Positions 1-8,501 are shown, counted from the stretch's first letter. The stretch: DNA of 64,000 nt from Mycobacteriales bacterium (GCA_030697205.1 JAUYQP010000034.1:110304-174303), one strand, 5' to 3'. Numbers and translations: made by a program. Notes: generated by a model not told the origin, from the sequence alone.

Positions 1-496
1 CTCGGGCAGGACATCCTACCGCTATGGCGAACGGTGGAATGTTGTTCGTCACCACCGCTGCGGCGCCAATTATCGCGCCATCCCCGATCGTGACGCCGCT
101 CAGAACGGTGGCATGACCACCAATCCAAACATCGACGCCGATGCTGACCGCGTCCTCCGGCCGCGCCGGACGATCGCCGACCCATACGGACTCGAGGATC
201 GGCGTACCGATTTCGTCGATGGCGTGATCGTGTCTACCGGCGATCTGCACATTCATTCCAATAACGGTGAAGTTTCCAATCGAACCGTCCACCTGAATTG
301 TCGTCCGCGGCCCGATTGCCACCCCCCGGCCGATTCGCAGGCCGTGAGGGGAACTAAGGACGACGCCGCGTCCCACCCTCAGGTTTTCTCCGACGGAAAC
401 ATTTTCATTGATAGCAAGGAAACGCATGACCTTTCGGAGAAGTCGTTGGCTGACCCGCGGCGCGCCACTTCGGGTCCCTACCGACGGGCTAGTCAC
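1..496 (-). CDS. Hexapeptide-repeat acyltransferase (partial, C-terminus beyond the window)
   Basis: The minus strand reads as a left-handed beta-helix acyltransferase with repeated hexapeptides such as VGRGVVLS, IGRGVAIGP, IGVDVWIGGHATVLSGV and IGDGAIIGAAAVV, typical of WbbJ/maltose O-acetyltransferase-like enzymes that acetylate sugars. The reading runs off the left edge after VGCPAR, so only the last part is missing. The proposed start is a GTG at 496 overlapping the end of the upstream glycosyltransferase (stop at 489); an internal ATG near 451 is the alternative. Base composition is clearly lower in GC than most of the window, as in the next three genes, which suggests transfer. The family is clear; the acceptor sugar is unknown. 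Confidence 0.75.
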   Translation of the reverse strand, partial: MTSPSVGTRSGAPRVSQRLLRKVMRFLAINENVSVGENLRVGRGVVLSSPHGLRIGRGVAIGPRTTIQVDGSIGNFTVIGMNVQIAGRHDHAIDEIGTPILESVWVGDRPARPEDAVSIGVDVWIGGHATVLSGVTIGDGAIIGAAAVVTNNIPPFAIAVGCPAR

Positions 497-1601
497 TGGG
501 CCAACCGTCCCTTCCGAGTTGCTGCGGCTGCCCCGAGAGAGCTTTTCCGAGACCTTCTGACATAACTTCTGCCGAGTAAGCGGTCGCGATGGCATCCGAC
601 CATCTTATTCGCTGCCTGTCGGTCGTGGGCTGGCTAGTCTGAGCGCACAGCGCCTCCGAGAGGGCAGATGCGTCGTCGCTAGGGAAGAACGTTATAGCGC
701 CGGTCCGCACGAGTTCGATCTCCGGCGAATGTCTTTCATTCAAAGCCACGAGAACCGGGACGCCGAAGCCTATGCTCTGCGTCAAGCCGAGGCCTGCGTA
801 GCCGGGTGAAAGACTGCAAATGGTCCGAGCGTAATGAGCACGCAATCGGTCAGCGTCATAAACCCAGCCAGGAAAATGCACGTTACTTGTTAAACCGAGC
901 GTTTCTGCCTGCGCGCGAAGGGCTGGCTCATCTGAACCTCCTCCGATAAGGATGAGATTAAACCCTTGCTCGACGAGCTTGGATCGCGCAAAAGCCTCAA
1001 TCGCTAACGAGACCTTCTTTTTGGGCTCAAAACGTCCTACATAGAGGAAGTCACGGCGCTGCAGGGTGCCCTTTTCGTGCCGCATGGTAGCGGCTGGATA
1101 AATGGCGTTAGCCGCGACCCAAACTGGCTGACTCGGGAGAGCCTCCTTAGCGGGAAGAACGCTGTCATACCCGTAGAGGACGGTTCCTTGCGAAAGTTGA
1201 CGCATCATGCGTCGCAGCCATGCAGTTCCTGAGCCGGCACCCGCCTGCGGTTCAAGGTGACCCCATACTAAGGAACGTCGCCTCAATACACGGCGTCCAA
1301 TTAAGAGCACCCAAGCCGTAAGGCTGCGAGGATTAAGGTCCACGATGGTGGCCCGTGCGGCTAACGCTGTCCTCCAACCGCCCAACTGCAGAAAAGCTTG
1401 CCCATGGAACAGTCGTCGATTCCGCACCTCCACGTACCAATGATCCGGAATGCCGGTCCGAACTGTTGGATCTATGTGTTCCCTGCTACAGAAAAGCACG
1501 AGTTTGGGGCCAAGCCGATTACGCAACTCCTGTATGCAAGCGTGCCGATACGCAGGCAGGACGGCGGTGTAGATCACGAACTCGTCACGCCTATTACCCA
1601 C
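489..1601 (-). CDS. Glycosyltransferase family 4 (GT-B fold)
   Basis: A 370-residue protein with the C-terminal donor-binding half of a GT4/GT1 transferase: FLYVGRFEPKKKVSLAIEAF, then LILIGGGSDEPALRAQAE, NVHFPGWV, and the GYAGLGLTQSIGFGVPVL segment followed by the acidic HSPEIE that normally contacts the nucleotide sugar. It probably adds one sugar to the lipid-linked repeat unit at the cytoplasmic membrane face. The GTG start overlaps the end of the upstream GT2 gene by 8 nt and is preceded by AAAGGAG, so the two are translationally coupled. Sampled GC is near 50-55 percent, well below the rest of the window. Donor and acceptor cannot be read from the sequence. Confidence 0.85.
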   Translation of the reverse strand: MGNRRDEFVIYTAVLPAYRHACIQELRNRLGPKLVLFCSREHIDPTVRTGIPDHWYVEVRNRRLFHGQAFLQLGGWRTALAARATIVDLNPRSLTAWVLLIGRRVLRRRSLVWGHLEPQAGAGSGTAWLRRMMRQLSQGTVLYGYDSVLPAKEALPSQPVWVAANAIYPAATMRHEKGTLQRRDFLYVGRFEPKKKVSLAIEAFARSKLVEQGFNLILIGGGSDEPALRAQAETLGLTSNVHFPGWVYDADRLRAHYARTICSLSPGYAGLGLTQSIGFGVPVLVALNERHSPEIELVRTGAITFFPSDDASALSEALCAQTSQPTTDRQRIRWSDAIATAYSAEVMSEGLGKALSGQPQQLGRDGWPSD

Positions 1602-2421
1602 GACGGAACTCCTTTGCCTTCACGCCAACTTGCCATAGATAGAAGGATTGAGCGACTGCGTAGTGGAAGCCGGCCGAGCCGTCGAAACAGCCCCCGCGCA
1701 GCAAATAGGCGTACACAAAAAAGGCAAACGGCCGGAACGGAATGCGCGCGTAGCGTTGCGCCCGAACCGACCGATGCCGCAGAACTTCCTCCGCTGCCCC
1801 GGGCCGAGCTAACAGATGCGCCTCCCAATCGCTGTACCTATTGTGCCTCCCGAAGTAGTCATACAAGCTGTCCAGATCCTCGTGCGCCATCGTCGCCTTT
1901 AAGGCGTCGACCCGACCCTCTACGACAGGTTGGTAATGCCCTTCTACCTCCCACATGTTGACCGCGCCGAGGTCATCTACCTGAGGCCACTGCGTTTTAT
2001 CACGGCGTACTAGTACCCGCTTGCTTACTTTGTGCCCGTGACGCAGTTTTCGCCCCATAAAATGGTAGTCTATGGTTACGTCAAACGCCGCGATGCCCAA
2101 CGAATCCGCTGTCTCTAAACGATGCCGGATTTCCTCGGAGAGCTCCTTTGTCACGACTTCGTCTGCGTCGAGATACAGCACCCATCCGTGGCGCAAGGGA
2201 GCATGAAGCAGCGCCCACTCCTTCTTTTTCGGGTATCGCCCATTCCATTCAAAGCGGACGACCTCAGCTCCGTGCCCGCGAGCAATATCCTCGGTGCGAT
2301 CCTTGCTACCGCTGTCGACCACGACGATCTGATCGAAGTCTGCGACGCTTTGTAAGGTCCGCGCGATCACGGGCTCCTCATTCTTGGTCAAGATCAACAC
2401 GGCAGCGCGGATCTTGCTCAT
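1594..2421 (-). CDS. Glycosyltransferase family 2 (WaaE/KdtX-like)
   Basis: A 275-residue GT-A enzyme. LILTKNEEPVIARTLQSV near the N-terminus, VVVDSGSKDRT and the DxD-type VLYLDADEVV are the standard GT2 nucleotide-sugar and metal motifs. The later part (MGRKLRHGHKVSKRVLVRRD and the C-terminal tyrosine- and arginine-rich stretch) resembles the WaaE/KdtX group of LPS/EPS glucosyltransferases. The ATG at 2421 is chosen over longer openings because it has a strong GGAAGGGGGAGAG ribosome site and its ATGA overlaps the stop of the upstream acyltransferase. It is part of the low-GC block at 1-2990. The sugar it transfers is unknown. Confidence 0.85.
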   Translation of the reverse strand: MSKIRAAVLILTKNEEPVIARTLQSVADFDQIVVVDSGSKDRTEDIARGHGAEVVRFEWNGRYPKKKEWALLHAPLRHGWVLYLDADEVVTKELSEEIRHRLETADSLGIAAFDVTIDYHFMGRKLRHGHKVSKRVLVRRDKTQWPQVDDLGAVNMWEVEGHYQPVVEGRVDALKATMAHEDLDSLYDYFGRHNRYSDWEAHLLARPGAAEEVLRHRSVRAQRYARIPFRPFAFFVYAYLLRGGCFDGSAGFHYAVAQSFYLWQVGVKAKEFRRG

Positions 2422-2990
2422 CTCTCCCCCTTCCGTCCATGCACTGAATTCTCCATTTGGCGGGTGACTACGGCGTTGGTTGGTACGTCCCTGCCCACTG
2501 TGCATCCGGCTGTCACGACAGCCCCGGGCCCTATCCTTACCCCCGGCAGAACTGTCGAGCGAGCGGCGACCCAAGAGGCGTCACCAAGGGTAATGGGCGC
2601 ATTGCGGTACTCGAAGGTGGCAGATGTCCAATTGTGCGAGCCTGCGCAGAGGAAGGCCTCCTGCGAAACACAAACCCGCCTACCCAGCGTTACTGGTTCA
2701 AGATTCAAGATCCATACACCTTCGCCGAGCCAGGAGTGGTCCCCAACCTCCAGCTTCCATGGCCAAAGCACTTTCACCCTGTGTCGAATAAACACCCCCG
2801 TACCGATCTTCGCCCCGAAGGCCCTTAACAGGAGGACTCGGAGCCGCGCCGGGCACCACCATTTCTGCACAATCAAATTGGAGCAAGCGAACCAAAGGGC
2901 CTGCAGTGCAACCGGGCGCCCCTTGTCGTAACCCGCTCCCGTAAAATCCTCGAGACGCTGCTCTCGCACCACTCCGCCTTTAGCCGTCAT
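2418..2990 (-). CDS. WcaF-like O-acetyltransferase
   Basis: A 190-residue left-handed beta-helix acetyltransferase like the colanic acid WcaF family. It has the family-type N-terminus (DFTGAGYDKGRPVALQALW), the CPARLRVLLLRAFGAKIG segment, VWILNLEPVTLG, the catalytic-type LCAGSHNWTSATFEY (His in the SHN/SHD position) and the C-terminal hexapeptides VLPGVRIGPGAVVTAGC. It would use acetyl-CoA to O-acetylate a sugar in the repeat unit. It is first in a four-gene, tightly overlapping minus-strand block and shares that block's lower GC. No clear promoter was recognised in front of it. Confidence 0.85.
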   Translation of the reverse strand: MTAKGGVVREQRLEDFTGAGYDKGRPVALQALWFACSNLIVQKWWCPARLRVLLLRAFGAKIGTGVFIRHRVKVLWPWKLEVGDHSWLGEGVWILNLEPVTLGRRVCVSQEAFLCAGSHNWTSATFEYRNAPITLGDASWVAARSTVLPGVRIGPGAVVTAGCTVGRDVPTNAVVTRQMENSVHGRKGER

Positions 2991-3736
2991 CGCGTCCCTT
3001 CAGGTAAACTCGCGCCATTTTGTTCAGAGTCCCGTCGACGCAAGCGGCGCTCGGCGGAATGTGCCCTTTAACAGGAGTTGACATCGCCACCGAGCGCCTC
3101 TCGCTTCGAACGACGTGCTTGCCTTCAGCGTGCCACAGGCGTGGTGACCAACACTAAGCGTCCGCGCTCTCCGAGCTTCCTCTGTTGCTGGCGGCGCCGA
3201 ACGTTCCGCGGCCCGGACCAGGGCGCGCCCGGAGCCGACCCGATGCGCTGCAGGCCGATAAGGCCAAAGCTGCCGCACCCACCGGGCGGGGCTGCGGCGC
3301 CACGGCAATCAAGTTCGTCATCTCCGTTCAGAAGACCAGGTCACAACCGTTAGGCCGATGCGGCGAACGACCGGTCAAGGAACGACCGCACTCTCCACAA
3401 GAACTGCGGTGTCATAGATCGCGGCTTCAAACTGTTCGAGGCAGTGGCCCAGGCTCGCTGGCCCTACGACCGTCTCGCCCTGCCAGAACTCGGCGGCGCT
3501 GGTCTGCGGGCGCTCATCAACTGGGTCACCCGACTTAAGCGCCACGGACTGTTGGACACCTGCGAAGCATCCACCGCGTCGCGTCGCGCCGCGAACGGCG
3601 TCGCAGTCGTGAGGCGCGGTCGGCCCCTCACGTCCCGCTCGGGCATGATGAGAGTGGTCGCTTCAACAGGCGTGGCAGCCGACTGGTCGACCATAGAGTG
3701 GTTCGACCAGAGACCCACGCGGCAGTAAGGAACCAG
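2991..3736. other. Degenerate spacer at the edge of the low-GC block
   Basis: About 750 bases without a convincing gene, between the low-GC block and the Wzz/BY-kinase gene. One plus-strand stretch (about 3411-3600, downstream of an in-frame stop at 3351) reads as protein-like sequence, including VAQARWPYDRLALPELGG and LRALINWVTRLKRHGLLD, but it has no plausible start and no family I recognise. It may be the remnant of a lost gene. A short inverted repeat, GTGAGG...CCTCAC, lies at about 3609-3631. No transposase motifs were seen. Confidence 0.4.
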
Positions 3737-5341
3737 TTGAGTATCCGCGACTACCTGCGCGTCCTGCGCGTGCGCTGGCGACTGGTTGTGCTCTGCGCGC
3801 TGTTGACCCTGTTCGCCAGCGCAGTGGCGACCTTCGGGGCGACGCCGATGTATCAGGCAAAGGCTCAGGTGTTCGTGAGCACGACCTCCGGGGCCTCGGA
3901 CACCGTGTCGGGTCTCAATCAGGGCGGGCAGTTCGCTCAGCAACGGGTGAAGTCCTACGCGGACATCGTCGATAGTCCGATGGTCACCGAGGCTGTCATC
4001 CGTGAGCTCGGCCTCACCACGACGCCGCGCAGCCTGGCCAAGCAGATCGCGGCCAGTGCACCGCTGGACACCGTGCTGATCAACATCAACGTCACCGACG
4101 AGGTCCCCCGCGACGCGCAGCGCATCGCCAACGCGGTGGCGGAGCAGTTCACCCGCGTCGCCACCACGCTCGAGACCCCGACGGGATCCACGACCTCGCC
4201 CGTGAAGGTCAGCGTCGTCCGGCGGGCCGACCTTCCCGAGGCACCCGTCTCCCCCCGCCCGAAGCTCAACGTGGCTCTGGGACTGCTGGTCGGTCTGGCC
4301 GTGGGCGTAGGCGGCGCTGTGCTCCGTGAGGCGATGGACACGAGCCTCAAGGGAGTCGAGGAGGTGCAGGACACCCTCCACCTGCCGACCTTGGGCCTCA
4401 TCGGCTTCGACCCAGAGGCGTCCAAGCGGCCACTCATCGTGCACGTGGACCCGCAGTCGACCCGCGCCGAGGCGTTCCGGCAGCTGCGGACCAACCTGCA
4501 GTTCGTCGACGTGGACCGGCCCGCCACGTCGATCGTCGTCACGAGCTCGCTACCGCAGGAAGGCAAGTCCACGACCGCCTGCAACCTGGCCATCGCGCTG
4601 GCGCAGGCGGGGCTGCGCGTCATCCTCGTCGAGGCTGACTTGCGTCGGCCGCGGCTGGCCTCCTACCTCGGCATGGAGGGGGCAGTGGGGCTGACTGACG
4701 TGCTCGTGGGCCGCGCCGAGCTCGATGACGTGCTGCAGCCGTGGGGGGCCACCGGCAGCCTCAGGGTCCTCGCCAGCGGCCCGACGCCGCCCAACCCGAG
4801 CGAGCTGCTGGGATCCGCTCACATGCGGGACCTGGTCACACGCCTCGAGGCGCAGTCCGACCTGGTGCTGATCGACGCGCCGCCGCTGCTGCCGGTCACC
4901 GACGCCGCCGTCGTCGCGACCCTCACCAGCGGCTGCATCCTCGTCATCCGCGCAGGCAAGACGACCAAGGAGCAGGCGAGGCGGGCCGTCGAGATCCTGC
5001 AGGCCGTGGATGCGCACCTCTACGGCGTGGTCCTCAACATGGTGCCGACCAGCGGTCCTGGGGCCTACCGCTACGGCTACTACGGCTACGGCTACGCATC
5101 CGCGACCACCGCGAAGGACACTCCTTCGACTCGTGCTGTGCCAGCCCGACCGTTGCCGGAGCCGGCTCCCGTGCCGCCGAGCCCCCAAGCGCGAGTCGCC
5201 ACCGAGACCGTCCTCCCGCACTCCGGCACCACGATCGTCGAGCCTCCCACCGCACCGTCGTTCTCGTGGCCGGCGACGTTCGCGCTCCCGGCCCCGGCGG
5301 AGCCGCCGCCTTCCACCGACGAGCCACGTCGCTTCGAGTAG
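3737..5341 (+). CDS. Wzz-type chain-length regulator fused to a BY-kinase (CpsC/CpsD-like)
   Basis: A 534-residue fusion of the two halves that regulate EPS polymerisation. The N-terminal Wzz domain is bounded by membrane segments at about residues 15-36 and 176-197. The cytoplasmic tyrosine kinase has Walker A (SLPQEGKST, Lys277), Walker A' (VILVEADLRRP, about 295-305) and Walker B (LVLIDAPP, about 376-383). A tyrosine cluster (YRYGYYGYGY, 444-453) is the expected autophosphorylation site. About 80 further residues follow it, rich in Pro, Ala and Thr, which is longer than usual. The start is taken as TTG at 3737, with AAGGAA just upstream, rather than the GTG at 3698. It stands alone ahead of fcl. 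Confidence 0.9.
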   Translation: MSIRDYLRVLRVRWRLVVLCALLTLFASAVATFGATPMYQAKAQVFVSTTSGASDTVSGLNQGGQFAQQRVKSYADIVDSPMVTEAVIRELGLTTTPRSLAKQIAASAPLDTVLININVTDEVPRDAQRIANAVAEQFTRVATTLETPTGSTTSPVKVSVVRRADLPEAPVSPRPKLNVALGLLVGLAVGVGGAVLREAMDTSLKGVEEVQDTLHLPTLGLIGFDPEASKRPLIVHVDPQSTRAEAFRQLRTNLQFVDVDRPATSIVVTSSLPQEGKSTTACNLAIALAQAGLRVILVEADLRRPRLASYLGMEGAVGLTDVLVGRAELDDVLQPWGATGSLRVLASGPTPPNPSELLGSAHMRDLVTRLEAQSDLVLIDAPPLLPVTDAAVVATLTSGCILVIRAGKTTKEQARRAVEILQAVDAHLYGVVLNMVPTSGPGAYRYGYYGYGYASATTAKDTPSTRAVPARPLPEPAPVPPSPQARVATETVLPHSGTTIVEPPTAPSFSWPATFALPAPAEPPPSTDEPRRFE

Positions 5342-5364
5342 TCCGACGCGCCGCACGACCCACC

Positions 5365-5370
5365 TAGACT
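5365..5370 (+). promoter_or_regulatory. -10 element (TAGACT) of fcl, leaderless arrangement
   Basis: TAGACT ends 6 nt before the GTG start of fcl, so transcription probably starts at or next to the start codon and the mRNA has no leader or ribosome site. The same spacing recurs at several genes in this window. Confidence 0.55.
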
Positions 5371-5376
5371 GTCGGC

Positions 5377-6336
5377 GTGACCGCGACTCCCCTCGATGAG
5401 CAGGCCCGCATCTACGTCGCCGGCCACCGAGGGCTTGTCGGCGGCGCCGTTGCGAGGCTGTTGCAGGAGCGTGGCCACGAGGTCATCGGACGGACGAGCG
5501 CGGAGCTCGACCTGCGTGACCGGGCCTGCGTCGAGTCGTTCTTTGGCGAGGTCCGGCCCACCCACGTCGTGCTCGCCGCGGCGAAGGTCGGCGGGATCCT
5601 GGCCAACTCCACGGCGCCGGCCGACTTCCTGTCGGACAACCTGCGGATCCAGCTCAACGTCATGGACGCGGCGCACGCCTCCGGCGTACAGGATCTTGTC
5701 TTCTTGGGGTCGAGCTGCATCTACCCCAAGCTCGCGCCGCAGCCGATCCACGAGGACTCGCTGCTGACAGGGGCGCTCGAGCCGACGAACGACGCCTACG
5801 CGATCGCCAAGATCGCCGGCATCATGCAGGTGCAGTCGATACGGCGGCAGCACGGGCGACCCTGGATCAGCGCCATGCCGACCAACCTCTACGGACCCGG
5901 CGACAACTTCGACCTGGAGAAGTCGCACGTCCTGCCCGCGATGATCCGCCGCATGCACGAGGCGAAGGAGTCGGGCGCCCCCTCGGTCACGCTCTGGGGC
6001 ACCGGCTCGCCGCGGCGCGAGTTCCTCCACGTCGACGACCTCGCGGAGGCGGTGGTGTTCCTCATGGAGCACTACGACGACCCGCAGACGATCAACGTCG
6101 GCACCGGGGTCGACGTGACGATCAAGGAGCTGGCCGAGCTGGTGCAGCGGGTCGTGGGCTACAGCGGTGAGCTGGCCTGGGACACCTCCAAGCCCGACGG
6201 CACCCCCCGCAAGCTGCTCGACGTCAGCCGGCTCGAGACACTGGGCTGGAAGGCCTCGATCGAGCTCGAGGACGGCGTGCGGTCGACGTACGCCTGGTTC
6301 CTCGAGCACGTCGCTGACGGGACGCTGCGGCGCTGA
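5377..6336 (+). CDS. fcl: GDP-L-fucose synthase
   Basis: A 319-residue extended short-chain dehydrogenase that converts GDP-4-keto-6-deoxy-D-mannose to GDP-L-fucose by 3,5-epimerisation and NADPH-dependent reduction. The nucleotide-binding motif is GHRGLVGGAVARLL (classic GMER form); the catalytic Tyr141 and Lys145 lie in YAIAKIAG; SSCIYPKLAPQPI, MPTNLYGPGDNFDLEKSHV and GTGSPRREFLHVDDLAEAV are family signatures. The GTG start follows a TAGACT -10 at leaderless distance. Its substrate comes from Gmd at 7507. A decayed second copy of this gene lies just after gmd (8502-8695). Confidence 0.95.
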   Translation: MTATPLDEQARIYVAGHRGLVGGAVARLLQERGHEVIGRTSAELDLRDRACVESFFGEVRPTHVVLAAAKVGGILANSTAPADFLSDNLRIQLNVMDAAHASGVQDLVFLGSSCIYPKLAPQPIHEDSLLTGALEPTNDAYAIAKIAGIMQVQSIRRQHGRPWISAMPTNLYGPGDNFDLEKSHVLPAMIRRMHEAKESGAPSVTLWGTGSPRREFLHVDDLAEAVVFLMEHYDDPQTINVGTGVDVTIKELAELVQRVVGYSGELAWDTSKPDGTPRKLLDVSRLETLGWKASIELEDGVRSTYAWFLEHVADGTLRR

Positions 6337-6380
6337 ACACGCTGGCCTCCGATCGCGCCGGCATCCTCGCCTTCGGGCTG

Positions 6381-6668
6381 ATGTGCGGCGTGCTGATGGC
6401 TGGCGCTGTCCTGCTGGTGCTCGTGCCGCTGCGGCGCCCAGAGCGGCTCGTCGTCGCGGCCCAGGTGCTCGTCACGGCGTTGACCTGGCTGGTGATGAAC
6501 CGGAGCTTCGAGGGGCAGATCCTCGCCGAGCCCTTTCCCGGCAACGGACTGACCCTGGCCGACCTGCTCGCGCTGCCCTCCGCACTGCTCGCCGGAGCAC
6601 TGGCGTGGTCGGCTCGCACCGCGCCGGCCCCTCGTCGCAGCTCGGCGACGCACCTTCGGCGGACATAG
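6381..6668 (+). CDS. Small hydrophobic membrane protein, unrecognised
   Basis: A 95-residue ORF beginning with ATG just after fcl. It has two hydrophobic stretches (VLMAGAVLLVLVPL and VVAAQVLVTALTWLVM), then LADLLALPSALLAGALAW, and a basic tail, so it is likely an integral membrane protein of two or three spans. I recognise no family. No strong ribosome site is visible, so it may depend on translation through fcl. Its position inside the EPS locus suggests a role in assembly, but that is only inference. Confidence 0.45.
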   Translation: MCGVLMAGAVLLVLVPLRRPERLVVAAQVLVTALTWLVMNRSFEGQILAEPFPGNGLTLADLLALPSALLAGALAWSARTAPAPRRSSATHLRRT

Positions 6669-6719
6669 CCGACCGCTGCGGCCCGCGTGTGGCTGCGACG
6701 TTTGCGGGCCTGCATCCGG

Positions 6720-6725
6720 CAGACT
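6720..6725 (+). promoter_or_regulatory. -10 element (CAGACT) of the SGNH-like gene
   Basis: CAGACT lies 6 nt before the GTG at 6732, the same arrangement as TAGACT before fcl, and it supports the choice of 6732 as the start over the earlier GTG at 6687. Confidence 0.45.
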
Positions 6726-6731
6726 CCCGGT

Positions 6732-7451
6732 GTGCACCTGAGACTGCGTGATGTCGCCCTGGTCCTCGCAGGGATCGCCACAGTCGGTCTCTGCATCCAC
6801 GTGGCAACTCGGATACCCCCGACGCCCCAGGGTGCGACCCTGGCGGCGTCCAGCGTCGCGTCACCCCCGCCCCTGGCCGAGACGGTGATCGACGAGGTCG
6901 TCGTGATCGGGGACGACGTCGCCGCGGTCACGGGGCACGGTTTCCCGCTCCAGCTGGCCAACCGGACCGGCTGGCAGATCACGACCGACGCCGTGGACGG
7001 CTCGGGCTACGTCGCCCTCGGCGCCTCCGGTGCTCCCGGCCTGGCGGCCCGGGCCGCCGCTGCCGCAGCCCGCCGCCCTGACCTGGTGATCCTGGCGGTC
7101 GGGCTCAACGACGCCCGGGACTTCGTCGGCGACCAGGCGCTGCGCGATGCGGCCCGCGACGCCTTCGCCGAGCTCACGAGCCAGCCGACGCTCGTCATCG
7201 GGCCCTTCTGGCCCGGGACGGCCTCCCGACAGGCCGCTGCTGTGGACGACCTCCTCGCCGCAGAGGCTGCCGCGGCCGGCCTCACCTATGTGAGCCCGAC
7301 GGACGAGCGCTGGTTCTCCGGCGTCGCGAGTGACCCCCGGGCGTCCCTGCGCGTCTTCCTGGACGACGACCTCGTGCGTCCGAGCGCAGTCGGGTCGAAG
7401 GTGCTGACCGACCGGATCCAGGAGCACCTGGACACCTTGGCATCAGGCTGA
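6732..7451 (+). CDS. SGNH-hydrolase-fold protein lacking catalytic Ser and His
   Basis: A 239-residue protein with an N-terminal membrane anchor or signal (VALVLAGIATVGLCIHVA) and the layout of an SGNH/GDSL hydrolase, as found in EPS and O-antigen loci for sugar acylation or deacylation. Block I is VVVIGDDVAAVTG: the residue after GD, normally the nucleophilic Ser, is Asp62. Block III VGLNDARD keeps the Gly124 and Asn126 of the oxyanion hole. Block V is DLVRPS (213-218), where the usual DxxH has Arg216 in place of His. Both catalytic residues are therefore missing by this alignment, which suggests a binding or regulatory role, or a changed mechanism. Confidence 0.65.
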   Translation: MHLRLRDVALVLAGIATVGLCIHVATRIPPTPQGATLAASSVASPPPLAETVIDEVVVIGDDVAAVTGHGFPLQLANRTGWQITTDAVDGSGYVALGASGAPGLAARAAAAAARRPDLVILAVGLNDARDFVGDQALRDAARDAFAELTSQPTLVIGPFWPGTASRQAAAVDDLLAAEAAAAGLTYVSPTDERWFSGVASDPRASLRVFLDDDLVRPSAVGSKVLTDRIQEHLDTLASG

Positions 7452-7493
7452 GCACGCTCCCTGTGCGCGGTCCGGATCGCCGCCTCTGCGAAC

Positions 7494-7499
7494 TAGGGT
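7494..7499 (+). promoter_or_regulatory. -10 element (TAGGGT) of gmd
   Basis: TAGGGT stands 7 nt before the GTG at 7507. It overlaps the earlier in-frame GTG at 7498, so the later GTG is the likelier start and the transcript is probably leaderless. Confidence 0.45.
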
Positions 7500-7506
7500 G
7501 GGGCGT

Positions 7507-8496
7507 GTGACGCGGGCACTGATCACGGGGATCTCAGGCCAGGACGGCACCTACCTCGCAGAACTGCTCGCGGCCCGCGGCTACGAGGTGAGCGGGCTCG
7601 TCCGCAGGACGTACGCGCCCGAGAACGACGTGGTGCGGCACCTCGTGCCCGGCGTTCGCCTGCTTGAGGGCAACTTGTGCGACACCCGCAGCTTGATCGG
7701 CGTCCTCGACGCCGTGCAGCCTGACGAGGTCTACAACCTCGCGGCCTTCTCGGAGGTGGGGCGCTCCTGGGAGCAGGCCGAGCTGGCTGGTGACGTCAGC
7801 GGGCTCGGGGTGCTCCGGCTCCTCGACGCCCTGCGGGTCCACACCAGCGGCGAGATGGCTCGCGTGCGCGTCTACCAGGCCTCCAGCTCGGAGATGTTCG
7901 GCCTCGCTCGCGAGACGCCGCAGACCGAGATGACGGCCTTCCACCCGCGCTCGCCCTACGGCACCGCCAAGGCCTTCGCCCACCACACCGCCGTCAACTA
8001 CCGCGAGAGCTATGGCGCCTTCACCGCGTGCGGCATCCTCTACAACCACGAGAGCCCGCGGCGGCGTCCGAACTTCGTCACGCGCAAGATCTCGCTCGGC
8101 GTCGCGGCGATCTCGCTCGGCCAGGCCGACCACCTCACGCTCGGCAACCTCGACGTGCGACGCGACTGGGGGCACGCCGCGGACTACGTCGACGCGATGT
8201 GGCGGATGCTGCAGCACGACGAGCCCGGCGACTACGTCATCGCGACAGGCACCACCCACAGCCTGCGCGAGCTCCTCTCCTGCGCGTTCGCCTGCATCGG
8301 GGTGGACGACTGGACTCCCCATGTCCGGCAGGACCCCTCGCTGCTCCGCCCCGCCGACGTCAGCGTGCTCACCGGGGACCCGACGAAGGCGCGCGAGGTC
8401 CTCGGGTGGACACCCACCCGGGACTTCGACGCCATCGTGCGGGAGATGGTCGAGCACGACGTCGCCTACCTGCGACGCACGGCCGACCTCGGCTGA
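7507..8496 (+). CDS. gmd: GDP-mannose 4,6-dehydratase
   Basis: A 329-residue extended short-chain dehydrogenase that makes GDP-4-keto-6-deoxy-D-mannose, the substrate of Fcl, from GDP-mannose. Signatures are ALITGISGQDGTYLAELL (NADP binding), NLAAFSEVGRSWE, YQASSSEMFG, catalytic Tyr151 and Lys155 in YGTAKAFAH, and LYNHESPRRRPNFVTRKI, which is diagnostic of Gmd. It is shorter than the E. coli enzyme (about 373 residues) but no block appears missing. GTG 7507 is preferred over 7498 because of the overlapping -10. A relic of fcl follows 5 nt after its stop, suggesting an ancestral gmd-fcl pair. Confidence 0.95.
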   Translation: MTRALITGISGQDGTYLAELLAARGYEVSGLVRRTYAPENDVVRHLVPGVRLLEGNLCDTRSLIGVLDAVQPDEVYNLAAFSEVGRSWEQAELAGDVSGLGVLRLLDALRVHTSGEMARVRVYQASSSEMFGLARETPQTEMTAFHPRSPYGTAKAFAHHTAVNYRESYGAFTACGILYNHESPRRRPNFVTRKISLGVAAISLGQADHLTLGNLDVRRDWGHAADYVDAMWRMLQHDEPGDYVIATGTTHSLRELLSCAFACIGVDDWTPHVRQDPSLLRPADVSVLTGDPTKAREVLGWTPTRDFDAIVREMVEHDVAYLRRTADLG

Positions 8497-8501
8497 CCCC
8501 T

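Noticed and set aside
3354..3725. Plus-strand frame before the Wzz/BY-kinase gene considered as an intact gene
   Set aside because: It follows an in-frame stop, has no ribosome site or reasonable start, and no recognised family; kept only as a possible remnant.
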